Source: Gemmatimonadota bacterium (lineage in GTDB: Bacteria; Gemmatimonadota; Gemmatimonadetes; Longimicrobiales; RSA9). From it: a DNA stretch of 64,000 bases. Under the pieces are notes generated by a model that searched no databases, was not told the origin of the DNA, and was given only the letters and a program-made list of their open reading frames with translations. Location of the stretch: positions 1 to 64,000 of the forward strand of contig JBDLIA010000007.1 of NCBI GenBank assembly GCA_039715185.1, in the 5' to 3' direction. Position numbers and translations under genes: made by a program. Numbering within the stretch: the stretch's first letter is position 1; each line of letters begins with the position of its first letter. This document shows positions 42,064 through 53,773 of this stretch, piece by piece.

Positions 42064-43200
42064 GTGCCCCAAGTGCCCGGAGACCGGGCGACCTGGTTCT
42101 CTACCCTCGCCACTTTGAGCCTGGCGGCTGCGGCATTGGCCATCGGACCGGCTCCTGCCAGCGTCCAGCAGGCTGACGAGGGTCGCGGGCCCGCGGTAGA
42201 GGTCGAACTCCAGTTCCCACTGGGCCTGGCTCAGCATCCCGACGGCGCGCTTTACGTCTCCGAGCGACGCGCCCACCGCGTCCAGCGCATCGACCTGGAG
42301 CGGGGCACCGCGGAGGTCATTGCCGGCACCGGCGAGCGGGGGTTCTCGGGCGATGGGGGGCCGGCGTCCGAGGCCGAGCTCGGCTGCCCGGACAGCATCG
42401 ACATGGACGGGGCAGGCAACCTGTACATCGCCGATCGCTGCAACGAGCGCATCCGCCGGGTCGACGCCGGCACCGGGATCATCACGACCATCGCGGGGAA
42501 CGGCGTCCGCGGGACAGCGCCCGATGGGCCGGGCCTCACAATGCCCCTTCAGGGCGTCTACTACGTGCGCGTCTTGAACGATCGCGAGTTGCTGTTTGCC
42601 GAGACGGATGCGCACCGGATTCGCGTGCTGGATCTGGAGAGCGGCTTTGTTCGAACAGTCGCCGGCAGCGGCGAAGAAGGCTTCTCGGGCGATGGAGGCG
42701 CCGCCGCGGACGCCGCTTTCAGCCGCCCCCACGTGGCCCTGTATACGGCCAACGGTGATCTGCTCATCGGAGATTCCGGCAACCAAAGGATTCGCCGGGT
42801 CGACGCGGAGACGGGCGTGATCAGCACCGTCGCGGGATCGGGAGCGCAGGGTGTCGCGGAGGACGGAGCAGCCGCCCTCGAGGCTCCGTTCAGCTACTTC
42901 GGCGAGATCCACGAATCAGAGGACGGCGATCTGCTGTTCACCGAGTGGTCGAGCGGGCGCGTGCTGCGCCTGGACCTCGATGCCGGCATCCTGGAGGTGT
43001 TGGCCGGGACCAACGACGAAGCGACGCCCTCGGCCGACGGCGGTGTTCCCCTGTCCACCCGCTTCGGGCCTCTGGCCGACCTGGTCATCGACGAGGAGGG
43101 GCGACTGCTCGTCGTGGCGGCGAACGAGGGCGCAATTCGGCGAATCGACCTTGCGGCGGGGACCGTCGAGACTCTGGCGGGGCGGCCCAACTCGCGCTGA
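42064..43200 (+). CDS. Exported NHL-repeat beta-propeller protein
   Basis: Predicted 378-residue protein: GTG start after AGAGGAG, signal peptide, then at least five NHL repeats with the recurrent pattern VAGSG-x-x-GFSGDGG-x-A-x-A-x-F/L and I-x-RVD-x-x-TG-x-I-x-TVAG. The fold is a six-bladed propeller that often binds protein or sugar ligands; no catalytic domain is attached. Each repeat covers about 55 residues. Confidence 0.85.
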   Translation: MPQVPGDRATWFSTLATLSLAAAALAIGPAPASVQQADEGRGPAVEVELQFPLGLAQHPDGALYVSERRAHRVQRIDLERGTAEVIAGTGERGFSGDGGPASEAELGCPDSIDMDGAGNLYIADRCNERIRRVDAGTGIITTIAGNGVRGTAPDGPGLTMPLQGVYYVRVLNDRELLFAETDAHRIRVLDLESGFVRTVAGSGEEGFSGDGGAAADAAFSRPHVALYTANGDLLIGDSGNQRIRRVDAETGVISTVAGSGAQGVAEDGAAALEAPFSYFGEIHESEDGDLLFTEWSSGRVLRLDLDAGILEVLAGTNDEATPSADGGVPLSTRFGPLADLVIDEEGRLLVVAANEGAIRRIDLAAGTVETLAGRPNSR

Positions 43201-43263
43201 GCTAGGCCGCCACCGCCGAGTCGAGTCCCATCGCCGCGGCCGGCGCCGGACGCAGGACCGGGT

Positions 43264-43752
43264 CTAGCGGCGCGCCCTGGGCCAAAGCTGGACCCATTCC
43301 TTCCTGGCCGAGGCAGCGTCCGCGGCCAGGCCCATGGCCACCCCGAGGGCGCCCCCGAATGCGATCGAAGAGCCCGCAAAGTCCTCTTCCGAGTCGCTAG
43401 ACAAAAAGAACGCCGCGCCAACGCCCATCAACAGCCCCGCTCCCAAACCGTAGAGCATGCCGTCGGTGACCGGGTCGGGATGCTTGATTCGCTCCTCCAC
43501 GAGGCGGATATCCGGCAGCGCGAACCGGGCGGTGCCCAGGCTCACGGTGGAGCTGTCCCGCGAAAGCCTCGGTCGGCCCAAGGCCTCGACCCCGGTGGTC
43601 GTCGTCACGCGGAGGAAACGGTCCTGCATTAGGAGGAACGAAGGAGGGCCCTCCGGAGCCGGATCGGGGGTGCCCTCCTGGGCCAGGACAGGCACCGAAA
43701 GGGTCAGCGACAGGACGAGCGAGGCGAGGGCGTGCATCGGACGTGGGCGCAT
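43264..43752 (-). CDS. Exported glycine-zipper protein
   Basis: Predicted 162-residue protein with a signal peptide (ending VPVLAQEG), a beta-rich middle (FLRVTTTTGVEALGRPRLS), and C-terminal hydrophobic Gly-rich stretches (GMLYGLGAGLLMGVGAAFFLSS and GSSIAFGGALGVAMGLAAD). It has a broadly similar plan to the tandem pair at 40.9-42.0 kb, without enough identity to call it a paralogue. An alternative start lies five codons downstream (43737). Confidence 0.65.
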   Translation of the reverse strand: MRPRPMHALASLVLSLTLSVPVLAQEGTPDPAPEGPPSFLLMQDRFLRVTTTTGVEALGRPRLSRDSSTVSLGTARFALPDIRLVEERIKHPDPVTDGMLYGLGAGLLMGVGAAFFLSSDSEEDFAGSSIAFGGALGVAMGLAADAASARKEWVQLWPRARR

Positions 43753-43954
43753 GGTTGGGTTGATCGAGTGAATCGGAGCACCTGCGTCGGCGCCGGGAAA
43801 GGCGGGTGGTGGACTGCGTACCCAATATAGAACGCCGCGGCTGATTCGAGCCAGGTCGCCGCCGCCGCCCTCCCTCCCTATCTTCCGCGCCGTTCCCGGC
43901 GGCGCCCCTCCTGCCAGCGCCACCTGGCAGGCCCGTTCACACCACAGAATTGCC

Positions 43955-47380
<3,426 letters not shown>

Positions 47381-47406
47381 GGGGATCGCCGCCTGCACGA
47401 CAACCG

Positions 47407-47439
47407 ACGGGGCGTCCATAGTGGCGCCCCGTTCTCTTT
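47407..47439 (+). terminator. Rho-independent terminator after the amidohydrolase gene
   Basis: ACGGGGCG (47407-47414) and CGCCCCGT (47425-47432) form a perfect 8-bp stem with a 10-nt loop, followed by TCTCTTT. Confidence 0.8.
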
Positions 47440-47459
47440 GGAGCGCACGGCTTTGATCC

Positions 47460-47491
47460 TTGACATGAACCTGAATTCATGTTTAGATAAT
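47460..47491 (+). promoter_or_regulatory. Promoter and operator for the TetR operon
   Basis: TTGACA (47460-47465) is followed by GATAAT (47486-47491) at 20-bp spacing, or by TAGATA at 18 bp. Between them lies a perfect 7-6-7 dyad (ACATGAA 47463-47469, TTCATGT 47476-47482), typical of a TetR operator occluding the promoter. The island is strikingly AT-rich. The start ATG at 47495 would be at or near +1. Confidence 0.6.
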
Positions 47492-47494
47492 ATC

Positions 47495-48217
47495 ATGTTT
47501 GCGAAATCGAATGACCGGAGCGGCCTCCTGCCGCCGCTACAGCGCCGGAGCGCCAAGAAGCTCGCCGACATCCTGGCCGCCACCATCGAGCTACTCGAGG
47601 AACGGTCTCTCGAGGAGATAGGCGTCGCCGACATCGCGAGGCGGGCAGGGGTGTCCGTCGGCACCATCTACACGCGTTTCACCGACAAAGAGGCGCTGCT
47701 CTCGTTCCTCATTGTTCAGCTGCTTAGCAAGCAGGTCGAGGGCTTCCGGGCTCTGTTCGACCCGCGGGAGTGGACTGGCGTGGCGCTTGACGCACGGGTG
47801 CTCCACTTCGCGCACCTTGTAGTCGCGTCGGTCCAGCTCCAGCCGGGCTTGCAGCGCGCGATACTACTTCGGGCTCTGGGCGCGGCGCGGGATAGGGGGC
47901 CGGAGGAGGAACGCCTCCAGGGCGAGGCGCTCGACATCGCCGCGGCCTGGCTGCTCGAGTGCAGAGCGGAGATGCGCGTCTCTCACCCCGAGAAGTCGGC
48001 ACCTCTGGCGATCTCCCTCGCGATGTCCCTCGTGCAGAGCCGCCTGCTGTTCGGCGATGCCGGCGACGGCGCCGACCCGGACTCCCTACCTGAAGAGATC
48101 GCCCGGATGATGTTGGCATACCTGACGTGCGAAGCTCCTCTTCCCGAAGAACGTCCACAGCTTGGCTGGCCGGGCGCGGGCTTCTCGGAGTTTCCGGAGC
48201 TCGACGCCAATGAATAG
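47495..48217 (+). CDS. TetR-family transcriptional regulator
   Basis: Predicted 240-residue regulator. Residues about 17-62 form the helix-turn-helix (KKLADILAATIELLEERSLEEIGVADIARRAGVSVGTIYTRFTDKEALL, positions given by these key residues in order). The remaining helices form the ligand domain. The start at 47495 is chosen because the earlier ATG at 47465 sits inside the operator dyad. It overlaps the CPBP gene by 8 bp, so the regulator, protease-like protein and next membrane protein form an operon probably autorepressed by this protein. Confidence 0.85.
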   Translation: MFAKSNDRSGLLPPLQRRSAKKLADILAATIELLEERSLEEIGVADIARRAGVSVGTIYTRFTDKEALLSFLIVQLLSKQVEGFRALFDPREWTGVALDARVLHFAHLVVASVQLQPGLQRAILLRALGAARDRGPEEERLQGEALDIAAAWLLECRAEMRVSHPEKSAPLAISLAMSLVQSRLLFGDAGDGADPDSLPEEIARMMLAYLTCEAPLPEERPQLGWPGAGFSEFPELDANE

Positions 48218-48896
48218 GCCCGTAACCAACGGCGAGGTTGTTGCGGAGGCCGCGCTGGTCCTCGCCGTGATCCTGGGGGGAAGCGCCCTCTCCGCGTGGA
48301 CCGGGTCGATCGGCTTCGGCGTGACCGCCGTGGTGCTCGCCCTTCTGCTCGCGACCTACCTCCTGCGGCGCTCCGGAGAGTCGTGGCGCGACATGGGGCT
48401 GCGCCGGCCATCGGGGTGGGGGAAGGCAATCCTGGCCGCTGTGCTGACGTACATCGCCATGGCCGCTACCGTCGGCGTCGCCGTTCCACTCGCGCTGTCC
48501 GCCTTCGGCCTCGATGGCCCGACGCTAAGCCAGTTCGCCGGGCTCGAAGGCAACCTGCCCCTGCTCCTGTTCTTCCTCGGCCCGATCGCCTGGGGCACCG
48601 CGGCGTTCGGAGAGGAGATGGTCGTGCGGGGATTCCTGCTCGACCGACTCTCCATCGTGTTCGCGCGCGAACACAGGGCTTGGGGCGTGGCGGTCGCCGT
48701 ACAGGCGATCCTGTTCGGCCTGGCCCACGCCTACCAGGGGGTTTCCGGCGTCGTCACGACCGCGACGCTGGGCCTCGTGCTCGGGATCGCCTACCTCAAA
48801 GTCGGGCGCAACCTCTGGCCGGTCATCATCGCCCACGGGGTCGCGGATACGGTGTCACTAATCGCGATCTACCTGGGCGCACTACCAACAAGCTGA
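48210..48896 (+). CDS. CPBP-family intramembrane metalloprotease
   Basis: Predicted 228-residue polytopic membrane protein with about six or seven helices. The CPBP/Abi motifs are present: E135-E136-x3-R140 (GEEMVVRG), H173 in FGLAHAYQG and H209 in IIAHGVAD. Family members are glutamic or metallo intramembrane proteases (Rce1-related), some for bacteriocin self-immunity. The ATG overlaps the TetR stop by 8 bp. Likely under control of the TetR operator upstream. Confidence 0.9.
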   Translation: MNRPVTNGEVVAEAALVLAVILGGSALSAWTGSIGFGVTAVVLALLLATYLLRRSGESWRDMGLRRPSGWGKAILAAVLTYIAMAATVGVAVPLALSAFGLDGPTLSQFAGLEGNLPLLLFFLGPIAWGTAAFGEEMVVRGFLLDRLSIVFAREHRAWGVAVAVQAILFGLAHAYQGVSGVVTTATLGLVLGIAYLKVGRNLWPVIIAHGVADTVSLIAIYLGALPTS

Positions 48897-48913
48897 GTGT
48901 TGAGGAGCCTCCG

Positions 48914-49387
48914 ATGACCTTCGCGGCTGCGTTCGTTCCGGGAACCGTTTTCGGGGCCGCCCTGGTGGGGTACGGCGTGTTCTTCCGCCGCGCTGGGATC
49001 GGCTTCCAACACCCGGCCGCCCTGGTCTTCTACGGACTGGCCGCCCTGTCGGGCGGGCTGCCGGCCTGGCTGGCGGCGGGGTCGGGCTCCGTGGGCTTCC
49101 TCCGGGCGCTTCTCCCCGGAGTCCTGTCCAGCGCTCTTGCCGCGCTCGTGTACGCCCTCTTCGTGTACGTGTACAACGCGCACATCGACGACGGGCTGCT
49201 CCACGAGGTGCGCGCCCACGGACTGGAGAAACGCAGGAGCCAGGGGTCGCTGGACGCGAACGCCGAGGCGCGCCTCACGCGACTCACGCAGCCAGCGCCG
49301 TTCGCTGCGTCGGTGTTCGTGAGCCTCACGGCCGCCGGAGCGCTTGCCAGCCTTCTGTCGGCGCTGCTCCTGCGCTGGACGGCGTAG
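48914..49387 (+). CDS. Small membrane protein, DUF4199-like
   Basis: Predicted 157-residue protein with about four hydrophobic helices: FVPGTVFGAALVGYGVFF, AALVFYGLAALSGGLPAWLA, LPGVLSSALAALVYALFVYVYN and a C-terminal AASVFVSLTAAGALASLLSALLLR. Length and spacing resemble DUF4199 proteins but I am not certain of the family. It starts 17 bp after the CPBP stop with GGAG just upstream, so it is third in the TetR operon. Function unknown. Confidence 0.7.
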   Translation: MTFAAAFVPGTVFGAALVGYGVFFRRAGIGFQHPAALVFYGLAALSGGLPAWLAAGSGSVGFLRALLPGVLSSALAALVYALFVYVYNAHIDDGLLHEVRAHGLEKRRSQGSLDANAEARLTRLTQPAPFAASVFVSLTAAGALASLLSALLLRWTA

Positions 49388-49409
49388 TCGCCCGGCGTCG
49401 GACCGCAGG

Positions 49410-49490
49410 GTCATCCTGAACGGCCGGCTCTACGCCGCCCCGACGCTGGAGGAGATCGGCAACCATTCGTCTCCGGCGCCTGTCAGGTAG
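49410..49490 (+). pseudogene. Decayed C-terminal remnant of a second propeller-amidohydrolase
   Basis: The frame 49410-49490 encodes VILNGRLYAAPTLEEIGNHS, then SPAPVR and a stop. This matches the extreme C-terminus of the amidohydrolase ending at 47380; over a 68-bp block (49417-49484) there are 8 mismatches, most at third positions. Weaker similarity continues past the stop to about 49520. The rest of the gene is absent: the DNA upstream is the DUF4199-like gene. It is too short to be functional. Confidence 0.85.
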
Positions 49491-49530
49491 TGGAAGCGAA
49501 GGAGCGCTTTGACGGCAGGAGGACAACCCT

Positions 49531-50472
49531 TTGTCGAGAATAAGCCGAGCACGGACCCTCTCCCTCGGGGCGTTCCCGGGCCTGCTGGCCGTCGGCGCGT
49601 GCGCCCAGGCTGAGGCGCCGGCGGTCGAAACGGACCGCGTTGCCTCCGCCAGCTTCTCTACGGGCAGCGTCGCCTACTACGTACCGGCGGTTCCGCGGGA
49701 TGTCCTCGTGTTGGTGCACGGCTACCCGTGGCCCGATGACTCGCGGTCGTCCGATCAGCTCATCGAGCACGCCGAGTCGTATGTCGAGCGCTGGCAGCCG
49801 TTCGCGGCCCGGGAGCGGTTCGTCCTGGTGGCGCCGGCGTTCGGCTCTGGGGATTTCGCCGGGTACAGGCAGCTGTTCGGCCGGCGGGTGGACGCCGACG
49901 AATTCGTGAACCTGGTCGTCGACTCGATAGGCGGGAGGTTCGTAGCCGATTTCGATGGTCGATTCTATCTATACGGGCACTCGGCGGGAGGGCAGTTCGC
50001 GAGTCGATACGTCGTGGCTCGCCCACACCGATTGAAAGGCGCGCTTCTGAGCGCTCCCTCGACCTATCCGTTCCCGGACACCACGGTACAGTGGCCGTAC
50101 GGCACGGCGCCCGTGATTCGCACCGAGGAGTTCAGCGGGGGCCCGCAGACCGGGAAGGACCCGGCGAGGAGCGCTGGAACCAGCTACCGACCCGACCCCG
50201 AGCGGTGGGTCGCAGCGGCGGCCGGGGTTCCTATCGGTGTCGTCGTGGGAAGCGCCGACATCGAGCCGAGGACCGAGCGTAGAAGTCAGCCGGGCCTCAC
50301 GCGCGTCGAACGCGCCCGCGCCTGGGTCGACACGATGAGAGCGCTGGCGCTCTCCGTCGACGCGGAGCCCGTCCTCCTGCTGAGATTGGTCGATGGTATC
50401 GCCCATGACCCCGTGGCGCTGACCGAATCATCGCAGGATCTGCTTCTGGAACTGATAGAGGCCAACCGGTAG
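49531..50472 (+). CDS. Alpha/beta hydrolase lipoprotein
   Basis: Predicted 313-residue exported hydrolase: TTG start after AGGAGG, lipobox LLAVGAC, oxyanion-side VLVLVHGYPWPDD, nucleophile serine in YLYGHSAGGQFA, and a His near the C-terminus in DGIAHDPVAL. The fold resembles polyhydroxybutyrate depolymerase/feruloyl-esterase-like enzymes. A short linker with the remnant pseudogene lies upstream. Substrate unknown. Confidence 0.8.
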   Translation: MSRISRARTLSLGAFPGLLAVGACAQAEAPAVETDRVASASFSTGSVAYYVPAVPRDVLVLVHGYPWPDDSRSSDQLIEHAESYVERWQPFAARERFVLVAPAFGSGDFAGYRQLFGRRVDADEFVNLVVDSIGGRFVADFDGRFYLYGHSAGGQFASRYVVARPHRLKGALLSAPSTYPFPDTTVQWPYGTAPVIRTEEFSGGPQTGKDPARSAGTSYRPDPERWVAAAAGVPIGVVVGSADIEPRTERRSQPGLTRVERARAWVDTMRALALSVDAEPVLLLRLVDGIAHDPVALTESSQDLLLELIEANR

Positions 50473-50522
50473 GGTCGCGACTCGACCTCAATTCCGTACA
50501 AACGCAATCGGGTGCAAGACGG

Positions 50523-50559
50523 GCGCCCGGGCCGGGTGCAGGTTACTGGGACCGGGCGC
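50523..50559 (+). terminator. Possible terminator hairpin after the alpha/beta hydrolase
   Basis: GCGCCCGG (50523-50530) and CCGGGCGC (50552-50559) form a perfect 8-bp stem around a 21-nt loop, with only a weak T tract downstream. Confidence 0.35.
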
Positions 50560-50642
50560 TTCGCCTTCGAGAGTCACTCGCCCGGCGCGTCGCTGCCTTT
50601 TTAGAGGGTCGGCGGCCCGACTCGACAACCACGTTTGCCGAG

Positions 50643-52790
50643 ATGAATCGACAGATCCTTACTTCGTACGCGCTCGCCGCCACCGCGCTCGCGCTGTCCA
50701 TCGCCCTCTCCCCACGGCCCCTGGCCGCCCAGGCGTCGACCGGAGCCGCGATCGACACGCTGCACGGCGTGGAAGTCGTGGACGAGTTCCGCTGGCTGGA
50801 GGACCTGGACGACCCCGCCGTTCGCGAGTGGGCCCAACTCCGGGACGGGCTGGCTCGCTCGTTCACCGCGCGCAACCCGCGCAGGTCGGAGTTCCGCAGC
50901 GCGATAGCCGACGTCGGCAGCCGGCAGGTCACGGCGCCCCCGTACCGGCGCGGCGGCCGCCTGCTCTACGCGCGCTTCGACCCGACCGGCCCGGACCGCA
51001 CCGTGTCGATATTCGCGCGCCCCGCGGCCGGCGGCGCGGAGCGAGAGCTGGTGAACGGACCCGCCTTCCGCGCGGCTACGGGGGAGACCCCGCTGCGCTT
51101 CAGCCCCAGCCCGGACGGAAGCCTGATCGCGGTAGGCAGCGCGGAGGCGGGCTCGGCCTGGGAAAACCTCCGCGTCCTGGACGTGGCCAACGGCGCTGTG
51201 GGGGAGGTCGAGCTGCGCGACGTGCACGCCACGCTCTCGGTTGTAGTGTGGTCGGCCGACTCGCGGGGTTTCTACTACCAGGCCTACGACCGGGATCCCG
51301 ACGGCGGCTCGGTCAGCAGGCCCAGGGTCGTGTACCACAGCGTCGACAGCCCGCAGTCCGCCGATGTCGAGGTATACGCGCCCGGAGTGGGCGACGTCTT
51401 TCTCAGCCTGGCATCATCCCCCGAGGCCTCTTTCCTGGTGATCGGCCAGCGCGAGGGCTCGGCGTCGAACAACGACCTCCTGGTCCACCCGCTGGACGAC
51501 CCGACCGGGGAGACGACACGGCTCTCCGGCGCGCCCGAGGCCAGCTATATCTACGCCGGCTCGATCGGCTCGCGGGCGTGGTTCCGCACCGATCACGACG
51601 CGCCCAACGGCAAGGTCGTGGCGTTCGACCTGGAGCGCCCGCGCAGCGGCTACGTGGAGGTGGTCCCCGAGGCCGAGGAGTCGATCAGCACCTGGTTCGG
51701 CTTCGCGCCGGTGGGGGCCGTGGTCACGGGCGAACGCCTGCTCGTGACCTACGCTGCCATGGGCCGGATCGTCCCGCGGCTTTTCTCGCTGGATGGGGAG
51801 CCCGTGATGGACGTGGCGCTGCCCTACGAGGGCTCGGTCTGGTCGGGCTGGGTGGGCAGGGAGGCCGACGGCGTCGTCTACTACTCGCTCAGCGGCCTGG
51901 TCGACCCCGGCACCATCTATGGCCTGGACCTGCGGACCGGTGAGTCGGAGGTCTTCGAGGCGCCGGACCTGCCCTACGACCTGGACGGAATCGCGACCGA
52001 GTACGTGCGCATCCCCGCGCGCGACGGCGCCGAGGTGCCCGCGTTCGTGGTGCGCAGAAAGGACACGCCGCTCGACGGCAGCGCCCCGCTCATCCTGTAC
52101 GGCTACGGCTTCGCCGGCTGGAACGCGGCGCCCTACTTCTACCCGCTCATGGCGTCGTTCGTGGACCGCGGCGGCGTCTGGGTGGTGGCCGTGGTGCGCG
52201 GTGACGGCGGCTTCGGCACGGCTTGGCACACCGCCGGGCGCCGGCGCAACAAGCCGACCGGGATAGGCGACTACGTGGACGTCACGCGCTGGCTGATCGA
52301 TCGCGGCTACACCAGCGCCGACCGCATGATCGCCAACGGCAGCAGCGCGGGCGGGCCGCTGGTCTCGGCGGCGGTCACCTCCAACCCAGACCTCTACCGG
52401 GCGATGATCCTGGACTACCCGCTCGTGGATGTGCTGCGATACGACCGCTTCAGCGTCGCCTCCGCCTGGGTCGCCGAGTACGGGACCGCGAGCGATCCAG
52501 CCGACTTCGAGGTGCTGCGCTCCTACTCTGCGCTGCACAACCTGGAGGACGGACGCTGCTACCCCGCCACCTTCCTGGCGCCGGGAGAAAACGACGGCCG
52601 AACGCCGCCGCTGCACGCGTACAAGCTCGCTGCCGCGCTCGAGACGCGAGCCTGCGACGCACCTGTGTTGCTGCGCACCTCGTGGGGCGCCGGGCACGCC
52701 TCGGGGGCGGACCTGGAGCGCTCGATCGCCAACTGGGCGGACCAACTCGCGTTCCTGGACTCGGTGCTGCCCGAGGGGGCGCTGCGCTAG
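50643..52790 (+). CDS. Prolyl oligopeptidase (S9A family)
   Basis: Predicted 715-residue exported serine peptidase with a signal peptide (LSPRPLAAQAS). The N-terminal segment VEVVDEFRWLEDLDDPAVREWAQ is the family opening and the middle is a seven-bladed propeller. The catalytic domain has S568 in NGSSAGG and H685 in SWGAGHASG, with the Asp in the DGRTPPLHAYKL loop. It resembles protease II/oligopeptidase B more than POP in overall layout. It likely trims peptides in the periplasm, like the M28, DUF885 and amidohydrolase neighbours. Confidence 0.9.
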   Translation: MNRQILTSYALAATALALSIALSPRPLAAQASTGAAIDTLHGVEVVDEFRWLEDLDDPAVREWAQLRDGLARSFTARNPRRSEFRSAIADVGSRQVTAPPYRRGGRLLYARFDPTGPDRTVSIFARPAAGGAERELVNGPAFRAATGETPLRFSPSPDGSLIAVGSAEAGSAWENLRVLDVANGAVGEVELRDVHATLSVVVWSADSRGFYYQAYDRDPDGGSVSRPRVVYHSVDSPQSADVEVYAPGVGDVFLSLASSPEASFLVIGQREGSASNNDLLVHPLDDPTGETTRLSGAPEASYIYAGSIGSRAWFRTDHDAPNGKVVAFDLERPRSGYVEVVPEAEESISTWFGFAPVGAVVTGERLLVTYAAMGRIVPRLFSLDGEPVMDVALPYEGSVWSGWVGREADGVVYYSLSGLVDPGTIYGLDLRTGESEVFEAPDLPYDLDGIATEYVRIPARDGAEVPAFVVRRKDTPLDGSAPLILYGYGFAGWNAAPYFYPLMASFVDRGGVWVVAVVRGDGGFGTAWHTAGRRRNKPTGIGDYVDVTRWLIDRGYTSADRMIANGSSAGGPLVSAAVTSNPDLYRAMILDYPLVDVLRYDRFSVASAWVAEYGTASDPADFEVLRSYSALHNLEDGRCYPATFLAPGENDGRTPPLHAYKLAAALETRACDAPVLLRTSWGAGHASGADLERSIANWADQLAFLDSVLPEGALR

Positions 52791-52887
52791 CGCGGCCCAC
52801 GCGTCCGTGTCGAGGGCTGACCGTAGGCGATGTGTGCGAATCTTGTGCAGTTCGGAGCAACCGGGCGGAGATCGTGTATGCGGGTCG

Positions 52888-53688
52888 ATGAGCGCACAGC
52901 CTTCCTGGAACTGCGGCCATATCGCCGGCCGATCCACCTCGCTGTTCGACGTGGACCTCTACCGCCTGGACGAAGGCTTCTCCGGCCCCGTGCACCAGCA
53001 CGGCCGGCCGGGCATCGCCTGGGGCGTCACGGGCGCCATGCAGGTCGTGGGCGCCGGCCGCACGGACGACATCTTCGCCGCCGCGCCGCTGTTCATCCCC
53101 GCCGACTACCCGCATCGCGAGCGCGTGCCGTTCGGGCTGGCGGTGTGCGTCCTGGCGCGGCCGCGTGGCCCGGCGTTCCCCGGCGGGTTCGAGAGTCGGG
53201 TGGGAGCGCTGCCGGCGGGCGCCGCTCTGCGCACCGGCAGGCGTCTGCTGCGCGAGCTGACCGAGGGCGATGACGTGAGCGACCTGGCGGTCGACGCGGC
53301 GCTGCTCGAGGCGCTCGCGGTGCTGGCCCGCCACGAGGCCCCGCGGGCGAGGAACGGCTCCCGGCTGGCTCCGTGGCTGGAGCGAGTGCGCGACCGCCTG
53401 CACGACGACTTCCGCGATCCGCCGGCGGCGGCGCGGCTGGCCGCCGACGCGGGCGTGAGCGCGTCGCACCTGTCGCGCGCGTTCCGCGACGCCTTCGGCT
53501 GCTCCATTCCGCGTTACCTGCGAGACCTGCGCGTGCGCCGCGCGGCGCTGCTTCTGGCGGAGACGCCCGACCCCGTCTCCGCGGTCGCGTTGGACGCCGG
53601 CTTCTACGACCAGAGCCACCTCACCCGCTCCTTCCGCGCCGCCCTCGGGGTCACGCCCTCCGCGTACCGGCGCATGTCGCGCGACTGA
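52888..53688 (+). CDS. AraC-family transcriptional regulator
   Basis: Predicted 266-residue regulator with an N-terminal cupin-like sensor (GFSGPVHQHGRPGIAWGVTG) and a C-terminal double HTH (LAADAGVSASHLSRAFRDAFGCSIPRYL; VALDAGFYDQSHLTRSFRAALGVTPSAYR). The ligand is unknown. Located 85 bp before the formate dehydrogenase operon in the same direction, it may regulate either neighbour. The ATG at 52888 is chosen by fit to the cupin domain. Confidence 0.85.
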   Translation: MSAQPSWNCGHIAGRSTSLFDVDLYRLDEGFSGPVHQHGRPGIAWGVTGAMQVVGAGRTDDIFAAAPLFIPADYPHRERVPFGLAVCVLARPRGPAFPGGFESRVGALPAGAALRTGRRLLRELTEGDDVSDLAVDAALLEALAVLARHEAPRARNGSRLAPWLERVRDRLHDDFRDPPAAARLAADAGVSASHLSRAFRDAFGCSIPRYLRDLRVRRAALLLAETPDPVSAVALDAGFYDQSHLTRSFRAALGVTPSAYRRMSRD

Positions 53689-53773
53689 TCCTCCCTTTGA
53701 CACCTCCGGCTCCGGGCCGGAAGATTGACCCGACCCTCGCACGCGCGGGGTCGAGCCTTCGAACGGAGTCACA

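Noticed and set aside
53697-53726. TTGACA-like box before the formate dehydrogenase operon
   Set aside because: The -35-like box is present but no acceptable -10 lies at a normal distance, so it is not annotated as a promoter.
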